Numbered from the stretch's first letter, positions 1 through 12,432 are shown. The stretch is DNA of 42,331 nucleotides from Dimargaris cristalligena (GCA_027576995.1 JANBQC010000206.1:1-42331), one strand, 5' to 3'. A program made the numbers and translations. The notes: generated by a model not told the origin, from the letters alone.

Positions 1-66
1 GGCTTCTTCCCCACCATATCCTTGCCCACCCGCACCCTTCCTCCCCTCCACTACCCGTTCCCCACA

Positions 67-510
67 ATGTCGACCTTCTACCCCTTCAACGACCGCTTCT
101 ACCGCGTCACCGAAAACGCCAACGGCCGCGTGGAAGAGCCCCTATCGCCCATCCCCGCCCACTCGTTCTTCGCCGCCCCTGAGCCCGCGAAGCCCACTCC
201 CCCTGCGCCCGAGGACCCCGCTGTCGTTAAACACCGGTGCTTCAACCCTGCCGTTGACACGGAAACCACCGATGCCCACGTCACCGTGACTGTCAAGTGG
301 CATGATGCCCGCTACTTGGCCAAGTGCGGCTACCACATTGAGAAGCAGCAGCTTCGGGTGTTCGCTGACAACCAGTTTGGTGTCTTCGAGCATGTCGCCA
401 ACCTGCCCGCCGATGCGGTCACCGACAAGGCCACCATTACCTACGCCGACGGCCTGTTCAAGGCGCACTTCCCCCGGTCGGGTATGAACTGGGTTACCTG
501 GTTGCTCTAA
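67..510 (+). CDS. Small Hsp20/alpha-crystallin-like protein
   Basis: A 147-residue single-exon protein. The C-terminal half (about residues 70-137) resembles the alpha-crystallin/HSP20-like fold. It has a beta-rich stretch (HVTVTVKW), then FEHVANLP, then YADGLFKAHFPR, which matches the family pattern F-x-x-x-x-x-LP followed by a G-containing strand ending in a P. The N-terminal 60 residues are Pro/Ala-rich and look disordered. No I-x-I/V tail motif is visible; the protein ends GMNWVTWLL. An HSP20-like domain would suggest a small chaperone or CS-domain adaptor, probably cytosolic. I chose the ATG at 67, with A at -3; the in-frame extension to 22 would need a TTG start. The gene converges on the FHA kinase gene. 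The family call is moderate and rests on the last 60 residues. Confidence 0.6.
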   Translation: MSTFYPFNDRFYRVTENANGRVEEPLSPIPAHSFFAAPEPAKPTPPAPEDPAVVKHRCFNPAVDTETTDAHVTVTVKWHDARYLAKCGYHIEKQQLRVFADNQFGVFEHVANLPADAVTDKATITYADGLFKAHFPRSGMNWVTWLL

Positions 511-1448
511 GCTCACTTCACCCAACGGCCCCTCAAGTATGGGCTTGACTTGCTACCACCGCTATTTAACTCACACCTATATCAATAACGGTTCACTCCT
601 GGTAAACCATATCGTCGTATTTATATTTCCGCCACGCTTTACTCCAATACCTTTGTGAATACCAAAATACACCCATTAGGCAGCTTTGATGTTCACTATT
701 ATTTTATGTGCGCCAATCGGCTATTCCCGATGTTCTGTAATTATATACCAGCCCACCCTTACTTTTCGCGTGACCTTGTTTCCCTTGATTCCACCATCCA
801 GCCCAGCATTTTCAATAAATAATTTGATACTTTACCTCTAGAAGCACATGTTAAAAAATGGCAGAAAACCGGTTGTTATTGTTGCTGTTTTGCTACTTAC
901 TAACCCGAATGTCTTTCGTATTCTAATGCCACCCGCATGCTATATACTAGTCAATATCGGTTACCCATTTGAATAATTTACTTTTGTTATTAATAACGGC
1001 AAAACTAAGTCAAGCGAGGAGAACGAGAACATCGATAAGAGTGGTGTATATATTAGCGGGTGGTGTAAGAGGCAACAATATATTATTAAATTAACCAATT
1101 GGTTTAAATTAACGCAAGTGCTACAATAAATCCGGGGTACTAATGGAGAGGCAATTACAGAGCAACGCATGATAGTAGAAAAGTATCACCACTGGACTGC
1201 GTGGATTCCTTTTGTTTAAAAAAAATATATAATAAAATAGTAGGAAGCAATCATCCCAGTGCAAACGATACTATCCAGAGCCAGATCGAGAAATACCTAA
1301 AGACTTTGTAAACTTCATGGGTGGGGGAAGAACAAAGCTACGGTGTTATAATGAACATGAATCAACACCATCTATCCTCTCTCTATTATGTTGCGACTAG
1401 TCTTTAGGTCGATGGCCCATTGCACCGAATGGGGGGGGGGGGGGCCAT
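511..1448. other. Convergent intergenic region, no gene seen
   Basis: AT-rich 3' flanks of the Hsp20-like gene and the FHA kinase gene. It holds a candidate AATAAA (814-819) about 300 nt past the upstream stop and a poly-G run at about 1432-1444, just beyond the kinase stop codon. The short ORFs here have no protein-like features. Confidence 0.6.
814..819 (+). terminator. Candidate polyadenylation signal AATAAA
   Basis: A canonical AATAAA hexamer about 300 nt downstream of the Hsp20-like stop codon, in an AT-rich tail. It is the only perfect hexamer I noticed close to that 3' end. The position is plausible but unproven. Confidence 0.25.
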
Positions 1449-4400
1449 TTACGGCCGGGGACTGGCCTGTTTCGAATTGGGGGTAGTATCAGTCAACATG
1501 GGAGTTTTCGGAGTCGTGGGGGTTGGGCATCCTTGATTATAGGGTGATGCCGCTGTCGAAGACGAGAGCATCATCACATCATGTTGGTCTTGGGACCCAC
1601 TATGCCGGCCCGCAGAGCGTGAAGCACCGGCAGTCGGTGGTGGTAGAGCGGAAGGCGATTCACCTAGAGGCATACTGCCGCTGCCACTGCCATTACTGCT
1701 ACCGCTACCAACACCTATACCACCAGGAATGACCATGGACGGTGAACCAAAATAAGTTTCTGGATTAAAACTATTTTCCAACATCATACTGCTACCCACT
1801 CCACCAAAATGGGGTAAATCAAACGACGGCAATCCAAGCCCGAGCGCTCCCGAGGTTACCGATGCATTTGGTTGTTGGTGGTGGTGCTGTTGTAGTTGCT
1901 GTGGTTGGGGCGATGACGATAGAGAAGAGGACGACGGGGGTTGGCAAGGCGGATAACGGGAGGAAGCGAATAAATTGGCCGACCCCTGGGATTCGACACT
2001 GGGGTACCGGTGGTTATTGAAATCAGCGGGTAGTTTGTATGGGAGGCTGAAGCTCGACGAGGCCGAATCGTCCCGTTTGCGTTTGATGGATTGGAGACTG
2101 TCCCCGTCCTCTGGGTAGTACCCGTGTGCGACCGGTGGTGGAAAGACGGGATGCTGACCCGCTGAGGTGTTGGTCAGCCCGAGCGCCGAGGTGGGACCGG
2201 CACCGCTAGAGCCATTTGAACCGGCTGATGGAACCGCAGCCGCCCTACTGCCTGGGGCGGCCGAATTGCCAACACAGGCGGGGGATGAAATGGGTTGGCT
2301 GCCGCTTGGAGTTACTAAGGGTTTAGTCTCCCGGGCGGGCGTATCGGTTTGGGTCTGCTGTTCCAAATCGTACACTTCGTTGGCCCCTATCGAGAAGGGC
2401 TGGCCGTTAAGGGTATAATTTTGCCCGTCGAAGGCGGCATTCAACCAGGGGTGGCGGAGGGCCTGTTCAACCGGCAACCGTTGCCCGTAGTCTTTGAGGA
2501 GCAGTTGGGACACTAGATCCTTGGCCTCGTCCGAGACATGGTCCCATTTGGGTGGTAAGAAGCGGTAAATGGCGTTCTTGATTTGGTGCTGCATGGCCGG
2601 TGGGGCAAAATCATCGGCGAACGGCGGGTAACCACATAGACAAATGTACAGAATGACCCCCAGACTCCACATGTCGACGGCCTTGGAATACGACCGTTGG
2701 TGGCCCGGTACGAGCACTTCGGGGGCCACGTAGTTCGGAGTACCGCACAGGGTTTTCATAAAGGCGTTTTCGGTGACCACCTTGGCCAATCCAAAGTCGG
2801 TGAGTTTGATGGTGAGGGATTCCTTATCGGCCAGCAGAATATTCTCGGGTTTCAAATCGCGGTGGACTACGTTCCGGTCGTGTAAATATTTGATGGCCAT
2901 AAAGAGCTGGAAGAATATCACCCGGCACTCCTGCTCGGTGAACTGCTGGCGCTGGATAATTTCGTCGAATAGTTCACCGTCCCGGGCGTACTCGAGGATC
3001 ATGTACAAGGAATCGGCTTCTTCGTAAACGCCGTGGATGGCAATGACGCAGGGGTGTTTCATACTCATCAGAATTTGGAATTCCAGGCGGGCGGTCTGGA
3101 TAACCCGCGGATTGAGTTGGAACCGTTTTTTGTTGATGATTTTAACCGCGAATTGTTCGCCGGTCAGTCGATTGACGGCGATGTGAACGTCGGCGAAACT
3201 ACCGGCGCCCAGGGAGTGCAGGAGCAAATAATTGCAGTCGAATCGGGCCCGGGGAGCTTCCGCCGGGGAAACTATTCGACCCCCCGAGGGATTGTCAAAG
3301 GTGTTCCGGAGCGCGGCTACATCCTGGAACACGAAGGATTCGTCGCTATGAGGCTCGCCGCCCGGGCCATCGGGTTGACCCAGGGTCATCATGATGGTAT
3401 CGTCGTTATACAGGCGACGCTGATCGTGACGCCGCAGCCGTACACCGTTAACGAAGGTGCCATTGGTGCTGAGATCTTCAATGTAGACAATTTCTACCCC
3501 GTCGGTGTGGACGGTGTAGATTTGGCAATGCCGGTTGCTAATTTGCAGGTGGTCTAGCCGAATGTCACACTCCCGGTGACGACCCAGAAGGTAGCCGCCC
3601 TTTTGGCCGGTCTGGGCGGTACGTTTGGTTAGTTGAAAGGTGGGGTACTTGGAGCTAAGCGAAAGCAGCACCCCCCAAACATCTTTAGAAACGGAGGAGA
3701 CAGTTTTACCCTGGTCATGCATTTGATCCAGCGATTGCACTATATGGGTAAAAGCGGGACAGGGGAGTGGGGGTGGGATGAGTTAGGGTATCGGTGAATT
3801 TTACCAAAGAATGGGGGGAAGGAGTGGGGCGTCGAACTATACGGAATATGATTTCGGCTACTATAAAATAATGGGGAAACTTACGGAGTTCCGCGCAGTT
3901 TAAGGAGCTACCGGCGGCGGTGTCGGAGCTGGCCGGGGCGGTAGTAGGGGGTGGGGCTTGCAACATATCCTGGTCAGTATCGTCTTCGGGGTGAACGAAA
4001 AGCGGGGCCGAAAAAAGGGAGGCGGGGGCCGGCGGGGCAGGGGGTTGGAATACAGATAGGGAGGCGAAAGCGGGACGGCCGACGGGAGGGGGGCGCAAGT
4101 GACGGGAGTGGTTATGGATGAGAGTCGAGAGGATGCGTGAGGACTGCGGATCCGGCGGTGTGACGATGGTACTAGACGAACGGGAGGGGAGGGAGGTGGC
4201 CAATCGAGCGGCTAGGGAATGGGAGGGGAGGAAAGATAACGACGACGACGAAGAAAAGGCCGGGTGGGGGGAAGGGAGAGAAGGGAGAGGTATAGACGCA
4301 GAGGGCAGGTCAATCACCATGTGGTCTGAATCAGAATCAGGGAGCTGACTGGGGGCCACCAGCCCTGCGGAAGAAGCGATTCGTTGGAGAAAGGCCGACG

Positions 4401-4965
4401 CATTGAGGCCACTGTTGGCTCTAGGCTCGCCGGTACTTTCTTCCCGCGGGAATACCGGCGGTGGATGCTGCCGCTGTAACTCTTGCACTGTCCGCCCTGC
4501 TTCTCTAGCCAGACCCTCCTCTTCCTCCATCTCAGTCGCCGGGGACGGTAAAAAGGACCCCCTCACCACACCACCGGTCCCCGGGGCCGTGCCGGTCGGA
4601 AAAAGCCGACGACCCCGCGGGCCTCCTCCTCCACCACCTATACTTCCACTTCCCTGAGCTTCAGGCGGTAGGGAATACTGAACCCCGCCCAGCCCCATTA
4701 TTAGTCCCCCGCTTCCTCCGGCCCCGCCGCTCCCTGCCCCATAGATGGGACCACTGATGGGTAACACCGGCTGGCCCTGGGTAAACGCATTTATCAGGGC
4801 CTGGTCCGCTGAAGGGGACAGAAGTACCCCATTCTGGGAGTCGGTGATGGACTGAATGGAACTGAGGCTGGCGAAAAACCGCCCCTGTCCCCCTTCGACC
4901 CGGCTGCCCTCAAGCTCCGAATGGCTATTGAGTAGGCTATTGTTGAGCTGGAAACTGTCGTCCAT
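1449..4965 (-). CDS. cds1: FHA-domain checkpoint kinase, Cds1/Chk2/Rad53 family
   Basis: A nuclear DNA-damage/replication checkpoint Ser/Thr kinase. Two exons on the minus strand, 4965..3885 and 3739..1449, give 1123 residues. The donor is GTAAGT (after AACTCC), the acceptor is ATATAG, and a CTAAC branch-like site lies upstream of it; the phase-1 junction makes a CTG codon. FHA domain is at about residues 400-490, with GRH (413-415), SNRH (428-431) and NGT (453-455). The kinase domain is at about 531-794, with GAGSFADV, Lys560, HRDLKPEN (Asp655), DFG (675-677) and APE (699-701). Single FHA followed by kinase is the Cds1/CHK2 order; yeast Rad53 has a second, C-terminal FHA. Both flanks are long and low-complexity, rich in Ser, Gly and Pro, and contain scattered SQ/TQ sites that would suit ATM/ATR-type phosphorylation. 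I chose the ATG at 4965 (MDDSF) over an in-frame upstream ATG whose extension is hydrophobic and reads like leader sequence. Confidence 0.9.
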
Positions 4966-6697
4966 GACCCGGCCCGGAGCGGAGGAGGTCAGATGGTGGG
5001 AGGGGGGGTCTTTGAAAGAAAAGGTCGGGAGAACGAGCGTACGGGTGAGTGTGAGAGATAAATATATAAATAGATAGATAAGAACGCTGATACAAAGAGT
5101 GGTAACTGGGCGGTGCCCCTCAAGGGACGACGACCGGGGGGAAATGCGAAGATATGTGGCAATGGAGAGGATTAAGCGGGTGGCAGAAAAGGCCAATTAG
5201 GTCGATATAACGAAATCGTCCAAAGGGAATGCGTACTATAAGGCAATAACTAAAGTGTTCGGTTGTCTGTTGACCTTCCCAATGAGTGGAAATCCGAAAA
5301 AGGAACGGAGTATTTTTTTAAAACAGGGAAAATGACAGCCCCAATTGTAGGTGGATACGCCAACGTGGGAAGTACTATATAAGTTATGCTGTTAGGGAGG
5401 TATCAAAGAGTATATAACCCGCTACGGAGCTTGTAAAGCGAATGAACGAACAGTCAGTCAATCAATAAATCGGACATATTTCGACGACTTTACTCTTTCG
5501 AATGCTAGCACGGAGGAGAGGGTCGTCTGTGACTTTTCGAAGGGCCTTGTCCTTCAATTGGGCCAGACCGCACCGTATACGTTTAGGAATAATCGACGAA
5601 TGGTTTTATCAAGCACCTGACCAGGTCAAAGCTACTGACACTAAGTCGGGGGGGTGGGGTCCAATGGGATTCCAAATATATATATATATATATATGAGTA
5701 GGCCGAGCAGCTGGGGAACATATACCCCAGTGTATGATAGAAAAACCCCAAAGGCCAGTAGTAGTAGTAGTATACAACAAACTAGAGTAGCTGTCAAAAA
5801 GTGAGTTGTCAAACAGGATCCAATGAAGAGGTAAATGCGCACAACAGACGAGAGAGCTGGGGGGTTCGACAAGTATATATATATATATATATATTTATGA
5901 ATATATAAATAGGGGTGACACTTGATTTAAAAAAAAACAGGGCCTGACTTCCCGGTTGGGCGTATACCTCAGGCGCGTGGCCCGATGGTGATGGTAATGG
6001 GGGGGGATGTGCTGCCCCATTTACTACCCCAAAATCGAAAGGCTACGTGTGATAATAATGCCTCTCTGGGTATGGGATGTAGGTGGTGAGGAAGTCACAC
6101 CAAGCAATGTGGTAAAAAACACGGGGTATTCGTGCAGCAGCAGGGGGGGGGGATTTAAATGGCAAGCAGGTGTTGCTGAGCTAGCTCTTTTGGTTAAAAG
6201 TAGGTGGTTAGGAATTTAAAGGAATCAGTCAATATAACCTATCTAGTTACAAGCCGAATTCGTGACCCTGAGAAATCGAGATGGTTTCCAAGTAATCCAC
6301 ACACACACATACATACACATATAATATATACATTCTCAGACCATTTATCTGTTATATCCCAGGACTTCGTTACATGGGTGTTTGATACAATCTACAATGG
6401 GCTAAACGGAATTTATATATGGACCGTCAGACTGTTCCAACACCTGGGTAAACTGGGTAACCCATATAGAGATGGGTAGTGGAAGAGTTCTTGCTAGGTC
6501 AACCCAGCATTCAGCACCATAAGCACGGGGATGGTCGGTGGTAATCGACCACAGGGCAAAGTAATAGCAAGCCCTCCCCCCACGCACATGGATAAATAAA
6601 GGCCATGATGGGGGCAGATGGTGAAAGAAGAGGAAGACCGCGCCAGGGGATGATGAAGACAAGAGATAAAACAAAACATATGACAAGCAAAAGGCAT
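4966..6697. other. Intergenic region with microsatellites, no gene seen
   Basis: 5' flank of the kinase gene and 3' flank of the p24 gene, both on the minus strand. It contains AT/TA dinucleotide runs near 5675-5695 and 5873-5894, a poly-A run near 5930, a CA-rich run near 6299-6320 and several G runs. No ORF here has recognisable protein character. Confidence 0.55.
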
Positions 6698-7585
6698 TTA
6701 GAAGCGAGTCTTTTTGGTGTTGAAGAGGGTGCGGATGGCGAACACCTGTAGGGCCGCCACAGCGAAAATGGCGACACTTTCCATGACGGCGAAGTAGAAT
6801 ACCCGTTCCTGGGTCGACTGGACCGTGCTCTTGTTGCGGTTTTCACGAGTCCGGAAGTACTTGAGGTCCCGTTCGACACGGGCCAGGCCGGCGCCGATGA
6901 GATGGAGTGACTCGTCGACCTTGTCGTCTTCACCCGCTTTTTCGTGATCCGGGGTGTGCTTCGCCCGCGATTCGTCTTCCACCGAAATGTCAAAATCGAT
7001 GAGTTTGTCCTCGCGCGTGGCCACGCCGTTGCTGAAGCAGAAGGCGTATTCACCCGGAAGGTTCCCGGTGAGCACATAGTCGCCCTGTTTCTGGGCTTCG
7101 TCACTGAGAATCACCTGGTCCCGCGGGTTGGTCACGGTGAAATCGATATCGAAGTTGCCACCGGCTTGGCCCTGGGGGGTTGGGATTTGGGATAAGGAAG
7201 AGGGGTTCATATTTTTTGAAAAGTATTCAAAAAAAAAGGCACTCACAATTAGTATAACCAGTTGGACATAGTATAGAGACTTCGGATAGCGCGGGGATGT
7301 GGTTGAATAGTATGCGCGAGTAAGGGAAACCGACAGGGGTGATTGATTATCTGACTAGAGACAATGGTGTGGGAGTCGCCATGATCACATAAGTAAGGCG
7401 GCGAGGCTACTTACCGCAAAGTAGAAGCCGAGCTTTTTGCCGGCCTCGTTGACGTTGGTATAGAAGCAGGCCTTTTCGTTGGCACCGACCCAGTAGGTCA
7501 GGGTCACGGCGTCAGCGGGCGGGGCCACGGTAGCGAGCAGCGTAGCCAGGGCCAGGAGGGCGGAGTTTCTAATACCGAATAGCAT
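6698..7585 (-). CDS. p24 family (Emp24/GP25L/TMED) cargo receptor
   Basis: A type I membrane protein of COPII/COPI vesicles that helps sort secretory and GPI-anchored cargo between ER and Golgi. Two exons, 7585..7415 and 7171..6698, give 214 residues, the usual family length. The donor is GTAAGT, the acceptor CCCCCCAG, and the intron is 243 nt, phase 0. Signal peptide covers about 1-26 and is followed by the GOLD domain with paired cysteines (ACFY at 39-42 and AFCFSNG). A GG-x-FDIDF-x-V-x-x-P stretch follows the splice site. A helical segment precedes one membrane span at about 181-203. The cytosolic tail is 11 residues, RTLFNTKKTRF, with a hydrophobic pair and a dilysine, as expected for COPII/COPI binding. 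The tail resembles the gamma/Erp class more than the beta class, but I do not assign a subfamily. The gene is divergent from COQ5. Confidence 0.92.
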
Positions 7586-8248
7586 GGTGGGCGAGTAAGG
7601 CAGGGCCAAGAGGGTATGGTGTATGTGTGTCCAATTGAAGGTCTGGTGGGGTGGAATAGGGAAGTGAAGGGAAAGGAAGAGTGGATGAGTACAGAGCGAG
7701 AGAGAGGACCATTCGTAGGCATAGAAGTGGCTAGCAATCGTGAGTCCCATCTAGCCTAACTGGATCCACCTGAAATAGACAGCAGGCAGCGGTTTGTTCG
7801 AACATTGTACTTCTGTGGGCCGGAGTCACCTACCGCGACGGACTTGGAAATTGTAGCAAGAAACGAAGGAAGGAGAAATAGAAGTAAAGCAATGCTAAGA
7901 GCTACCAAGATGAATCGGCTAAACTTGACCATCTGCGGAGTAGAGTAACCTACCTGCCTACTTAGCCTAAACCTCCAGTCCCACGGGCGGATTCTTTGGT
8001 TGGACCGGAAGATCAGCAGCTGGGCCAGCTATTGAGCTCAGTCCCCCTCTTCAAAGTAGTAATAACCGCATGCACTGCGTCTAGCTCACAGCCACACCTT
8101 CTTCGTATTCTCCCCCTATGTAGACCTGCCTTTTGCCCTTGTCCCGCACCAGAGGCTGATTTCCTATTATTGCATTGACTTCCCCATTGTACCTCCTCCA
8201 CTTCCTCCTACTATCTCTTCCAATATCCCAACGTGCTCTATTCAAACC
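7586..8248. promoter_or_regulatory. Shared divergent promoter region, p24 / COQ5
   Basis: A 663-bp gap between the start codons of two genes transcribed away from each other, so it must contain both promoters. Pyrimidine-rich tracts precede COQ5 (about 8130-8245) on the plus strand, and purine-rich DNA (pyrimidine-rich on the minus strand) precedes p24 (about 7640-7700). No specific factor site is claimed. Confidence 0.5.
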
Positions 8249-9792
8249 ATGTGGTCCCGATCTGCCCGTCTCATTCCCCAGCGCTGCGCCGCCCTTTGTT
8301 CGGCCACCGCAAAACCAGTCGCCACCACCACCCCTCCCTCGCTCGCCCGCTCTCTCCATTGGACTGGCTCCGCTCTTACCAACCCCTCGGGACACCCCAA
8401 CTCCCCGGGCCCCTATGCCACTGGATCGGTCCAGCCAGATCCAAGTCCGGCGTCCACCGAACCCTTCACTCACTTCGGCTTCCGCGATGTGCCGGAAATG
8501 GATAAAGAACGCATGGGTAAGTGAACCGGGCCAGGGCGGAAACCCTGTCATTAGTCTCGCTACAGTTGCATCGACCCACTTAATTGCAGTCGAATTAAAG
8601 GGAGTATTCGGGTATAGTGAATGGCTCACTAACTTGGCTTTGCATTTACTATCCCTTTCTCCGGATATCCCATAAAAATCATTGGGCCTGTGTGATCCGT
8701 TGCCCATCCCTAGTGGGCCAAGTATTCTCCAACGTAGCCTCCAAATACGACGTGATGAACGACGCCATGAGTGCCGGGGTTCATCGGTTGTGGAAGGATA
8801 CCTTCATCCGCCGCCTGGCCCCGCCCCCGGGCACCAAACTCCTCGACGTGGCCGGGGGCACGGGGGACATTGCGCTCCGCTTTCTCAACTACTGTGACCA
8901 GGTCCACCGGGACCACACCGCCCAGGTTCACCTCGTCGACATTAATCCGGATATGGTGGAGGTCGGTCGGCAGCGGTTCAAGAACACCGCGTTTGACCTG
9001 CGTAAGTTACCTTAGGAAATGACCCAGTGCCCTCCCCTAACAATAATTTACCAGCTACATTCAAACCAATCTCCCGATCCGGGCAATCTATTATCAGGGA
9101 CCGAAATCCTCTTATGCAGCATACCAATGAACCATTTACCCTTTCTGTGCCTTGCTTTGGATCGGAATCACCATCATAATAGGCTCCCAGGTCTCGCTTG
9201 AAGTGGGCAACGCCGAAAACCTCGCGAATATCCCCTCGGAATCAATGGACGCCTACACCATCGCCTTCGGCATCCGGAACTGCACCCACGTAGACCGGGT
9301 GGTTCAGGAAGCCTACCGGGTACTTAAGCCCGGAGGCCGCTTCATGTGTTTAGAATTTAGCCACGTTGATAACCCCCTTATTTCCCAGTAAGTCCAATTA
9401 GCTATCTAGACGATGGTCGGTCCATCTACTCCCCCTTCATTCAGCCCTAGGGGTGATTGATTATATGCTTTTCTTTGAACCGAACCTGCTACTTTTCTAA
9501 CTATGGGTATGTCCCCCCCTCCATACTATCAATATATATATATATTAACTCCGCAATCCACGACTTGAACAGATTCTACGACCTCTACTCGTTCCAAGTG
9601 ATCCCAGCACTAGGCCAATTGATCGCGGCGGACCGGGATTCGTACCAATACTTGGTGGAATCAATTCGCAAATTCCCCACCCAAGACCAGTTCGCACAAA
9701 TCATTCGTAATTCTGGGTTCTACACCGTTGGCCAGGGCTACGAGAATCTAACCTTCGGTGTGGCGGCTATCCACTCCGGCTATAAGCTCTAG
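8249..9792 (+). CDS. COQ5: Mitochondrial 2-methoxy-6-polyprenyl-1,4-benzoquinol methylase
   Basis: The C-methyltransferase of ubiquinone synthesis, acting on the matrix side of the inner mitochondrial membrane in the CoQ synthome. Four exons, 8249..8516, 8714..9001, 9183..9387 and 9573..9792, give 326 residues, close to human COQ5. Introns are 198, 181 and 185 nt, with GTAAGT donors and TAG/CAG acceptors. Residues 1 to about 60 are rich in Arg, Ser and Ala and lack acids, which suits a mitochondrial presequence. The UbiE/COQ5 signature [18 protein letters not shown] lies at 101-118. SAM motif [12 protein letters not shown], is at 132-142. Further conserved stretches are [39 protein letters not shown] and the terminal AAIHSGYKL. 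Intron 2's acceptor could also be the AG 8 nt downstream, but only the AATAG site keeps the frame. Confidence 0.96.
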
Positions 9793-10939
9793 GCGAAGAG
9801 GAGAACACTACACACAAAGTGGGGAGGGGGGGGTATGATCATGGAAGGCATGGTAGGATATGTTTACGGATGACGTCTTCCAGTAACCCCGAATATCCTG
9901 GCTATGGGCGGTTAAATGATAAGAAATGTGCCTTATGTCCCCTGCTTGCCCCCCCCATACATATAGAGTCTGTGGTGACATTGTTAGTAAAAACTGACGT
10001 GTAACTAAAAAGATGGAGCTGCAAATTAAAGTGAATTCCGCTGGCCCTTGAGAATGTATATCGCCTCAATCGATTTCCATGTTAATTGTAGGTGATAAAG
10101 AACCCGGAATGTGTAGAACTGGATAGAACCCACTGCGTCTTCGGGATGGCTATCGATACTTTGCTGCGGGTAGCTGAGCTTTCGGCCCAGGCAGGCAAGT
10201 TTGGCCTGAAACTTAGACTATAGCCAATGGTAACTAAACCATGTTTTTACCCTGAGGCATGCTTATCTTTTGGATACATCAAAAATAGAATAGATTAGTT
10301 AGTATCGATTCCAGAAGGGATGGTCCCTTTATTTATCCAGCAACACGGGGCAGTCGGGTAAATAGAAAGCAGGGGCCAAATAAGAATTATAAGCGGCAAT
10401 GCCGCGATTAGGAATAGATTTAGTTAATTAAGCAGAGGTTTCAGCGGCTGGTGTATTCCACTCCCAGAGCCATAATAGCAAAGCAGTATATAGCCCCTTC
10501 ATTACCCCAACCGCGCCTGGGCAATAGATAAATGATGATGATGATGATGATGCTGCAGCATGCTCCTTAACCACAGCCCTATTGGCGCATACTCAACTAG
10601 AACTAGTGGGGAGGAGGGTTTCCCTCGCCTTAATTACCCCAGTAAACCGGCGCCCGTTTCGTGTGCACATGAGTGAAACCGGCGGTGGATGGGACTGGCT
10701 TAGATTATCACCGTCAACGTAACTTTGCCCCAATCTATGAATGAGTGTGTGTGTGTGTGTGTGTGGTGGGGTGGTGGAGCAGGTAAGGAAAGAGGCTATT
10801 TGGTCTACTCCCCCCCTCTCTATATATCCGCCTGGTCCACCCCCCCCAACCCTGGATACCCTTGCCTCTCTCTCTTTCTTCTACTGTTCATATTATTCTA
10901 CCCTGCGTTACCTTCTTTATTTAACTTCAGTCAACCGCC
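9793..10939. other. Intergenic, MDH promoter region
   Basis: No gene seen. It contains an ATG trinucleotide run near 10530-10552, a GT run (10745-10764) and then, from about 10800, a strongly pyrimidine-rich stretch leading to the MDH start codon. That stretch includes a TCTATATATCCG TATA-like site near 10820. CT-rich leaders of this kind are common upstream of highly expressed fungal genes. Confidence 0.5.
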
Positions 10940-12121
10940 ATGCTGTTCGTTTCCCGCCAATTCGCTGCCGCCTCCAAGCGCGCCTTCTCCACCTCCAGCT
11001 ACCAGGTATGTTCAGAATCAGCTTAAGCCGAACCACCCCACACATATATCTATATACCCGGATCCACAAACGCCGATCAGCCTAGACTGCTTAAGCAAGC
11101 CCCACTGATTTTGAATCCACGGCTCATTCTTACCTTATCCACATTTCCCCACCTTCAACAGAACGCCGCCAAGGTCGCCGTCCTCGGTGCCGCCGGTGGT
11201 ATTGGCCAGCCCCTGTCCCTTCTGCTGAAGGCCAACCCCACCATTTCCCACCTGAGCCTGTACGATCTGTTCAACACCCCCGGTGTCGCCGCCGATCTGT
11301 CTCACATCAACACTCCCGCCAAGGTCACCGGTCACCTGCCCGACAATGACGGTCTGAAGCACGCCCTGACCGACGCCGACATTGTGGTCATTCCCGCCGG
11401 GGTTCCCCGCAAGCCCGGTATGAGCCGTGACGACCTGTTCAACACCAACGCCGGTATTGTGCGCGACCTGGCCACCGCCTGCGCCCAGTACTGCCCCAAG
11501 GCCCACATTCTGGTCATCGCCAACCCCGTCAACTCCACCGTCCCCATCGTGGCCGAGGTCTTCAAGAAGTTCAACGTCTTCGACCCCCGTCGGGTCTTCG
11601 GGGTCACCACCCTCGATGTCGTCCGCGCCTCCCGCTTCGTGTCCGAGAACCAGGACTCCAGCCCCCTCGATACCAAGATCACCGTCGTGGGTGGTCACTC
11701 CGGGGTCACCATCATCCCCGTCTTCTCCCAGACCCCCGGCCTCCAGCTGAACGAGTCCGACCTCAAGGCCCTCACCCACCGCGTCCAGTTCGGTGGTGAC
11801 GAGGTCGTCAAGGCCAAGAACGGTGGCGGTAGCGCTACCCTAAGCATGGCCTACGCCGGGGCCCGCTTCACCAACAGTCTGCTCGACGCCACCGTCAACG
11901 GCGTCAAGGGCATCACCGAACCCACCTACGTCAAGAGCGACGTCCTGGCCAAGGATGGCGTCGAATACTTCTCCACCCAGGTCGAACTCGGCCCCCACGG
12001 TGTGGAAAAGATCAACGGTTTGGGTGAGCTCACCGCCTACGAACAGGAACTCCTCCAGGCCGCCATCCCCGAACTGAAGAAGAACATCCAGAAGGGTTTC
12101 GACTTTGTTCACAAGGAGTAA
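10940..12121 (+). CDS. MDH1: Malate dehydrogenase, mitochondrial
   Basis: NAD-dependent interconversion of malate and oxaloacetate in the TCA cycle. Two exons, 10940..11005 and 11162..12121 (156-nt intron, phase 0), give 341 residues. Exon 1 encodes just 22 residues, [20 protein letters not shown] and YQ, a textbook mitochondrial presequence. The NAD-binding loop GAAGGIGQ is at 31-38. Substrate arginines lie in [10 protein letters not shown] (about 105 and 111). Asn of NPVN is at 143, the catalytic Asp and third Arg are at about 174 and 177, and the catalytic His of GGHSG is at about 201. The C-terminus, VHKE, has no peroxisomal PTS1, which supports the mitochondrial form (symbol as in yeast MDH1). 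Codons end overwhelmingly in C, unlike neighbouring genes, which suggests high expression. Confidence 0.97.
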
Positions 12122-12426
12122 ATGGTCTAGCCTGAGAGAGAGACAGAGAGACATATTAAAAAAAGGAAACACGAAGGAGAAGAAGCATGACGTACTACTC
12201 TCTAGATGTGCTTCTAATTGATGATAAATGGGGCGGGTTTATTAACCGACATGGATATAATATTCCTTCCGTGTTTACTGTGCGGCATAGAACATCCTCA
12301 GTGGAGACACCGTTGTGTAAATGTGCCGTCACAGTCGATGTATACACCCGTGTCGCTGTATAGAGCCATCTATTTATCGAGCACCTCCTTCCTAACCTTT
12401 TCTGTCCACCTAATTTAACCAAGGCC

Positions 12427-12432
12427 AATAAA
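12427..12432 (+). terminator. Candidate polyadenylation signal AATAAA
   Basis: A perfect AATAAA about 305 nt after the MDH stop codon. An A-rich site nearer the stop (about 12156-12162) is an alternative 3' end. Confidence 0.25.

Noticed and set aside
3033..3557. 174-codon plus-strand ORF within the FHA kinase gene
   Set aside because: It is antisense to the FHA/kinase exon; the minus-strand frame carries the conserved motifs and this frame has none.
11135..11779. 214-codon minus-strand ORF opposite MDH
   Set aside because: A GC-bias shadow of the C-ending codons of MDH, Gly/Val-rich with no domain features.
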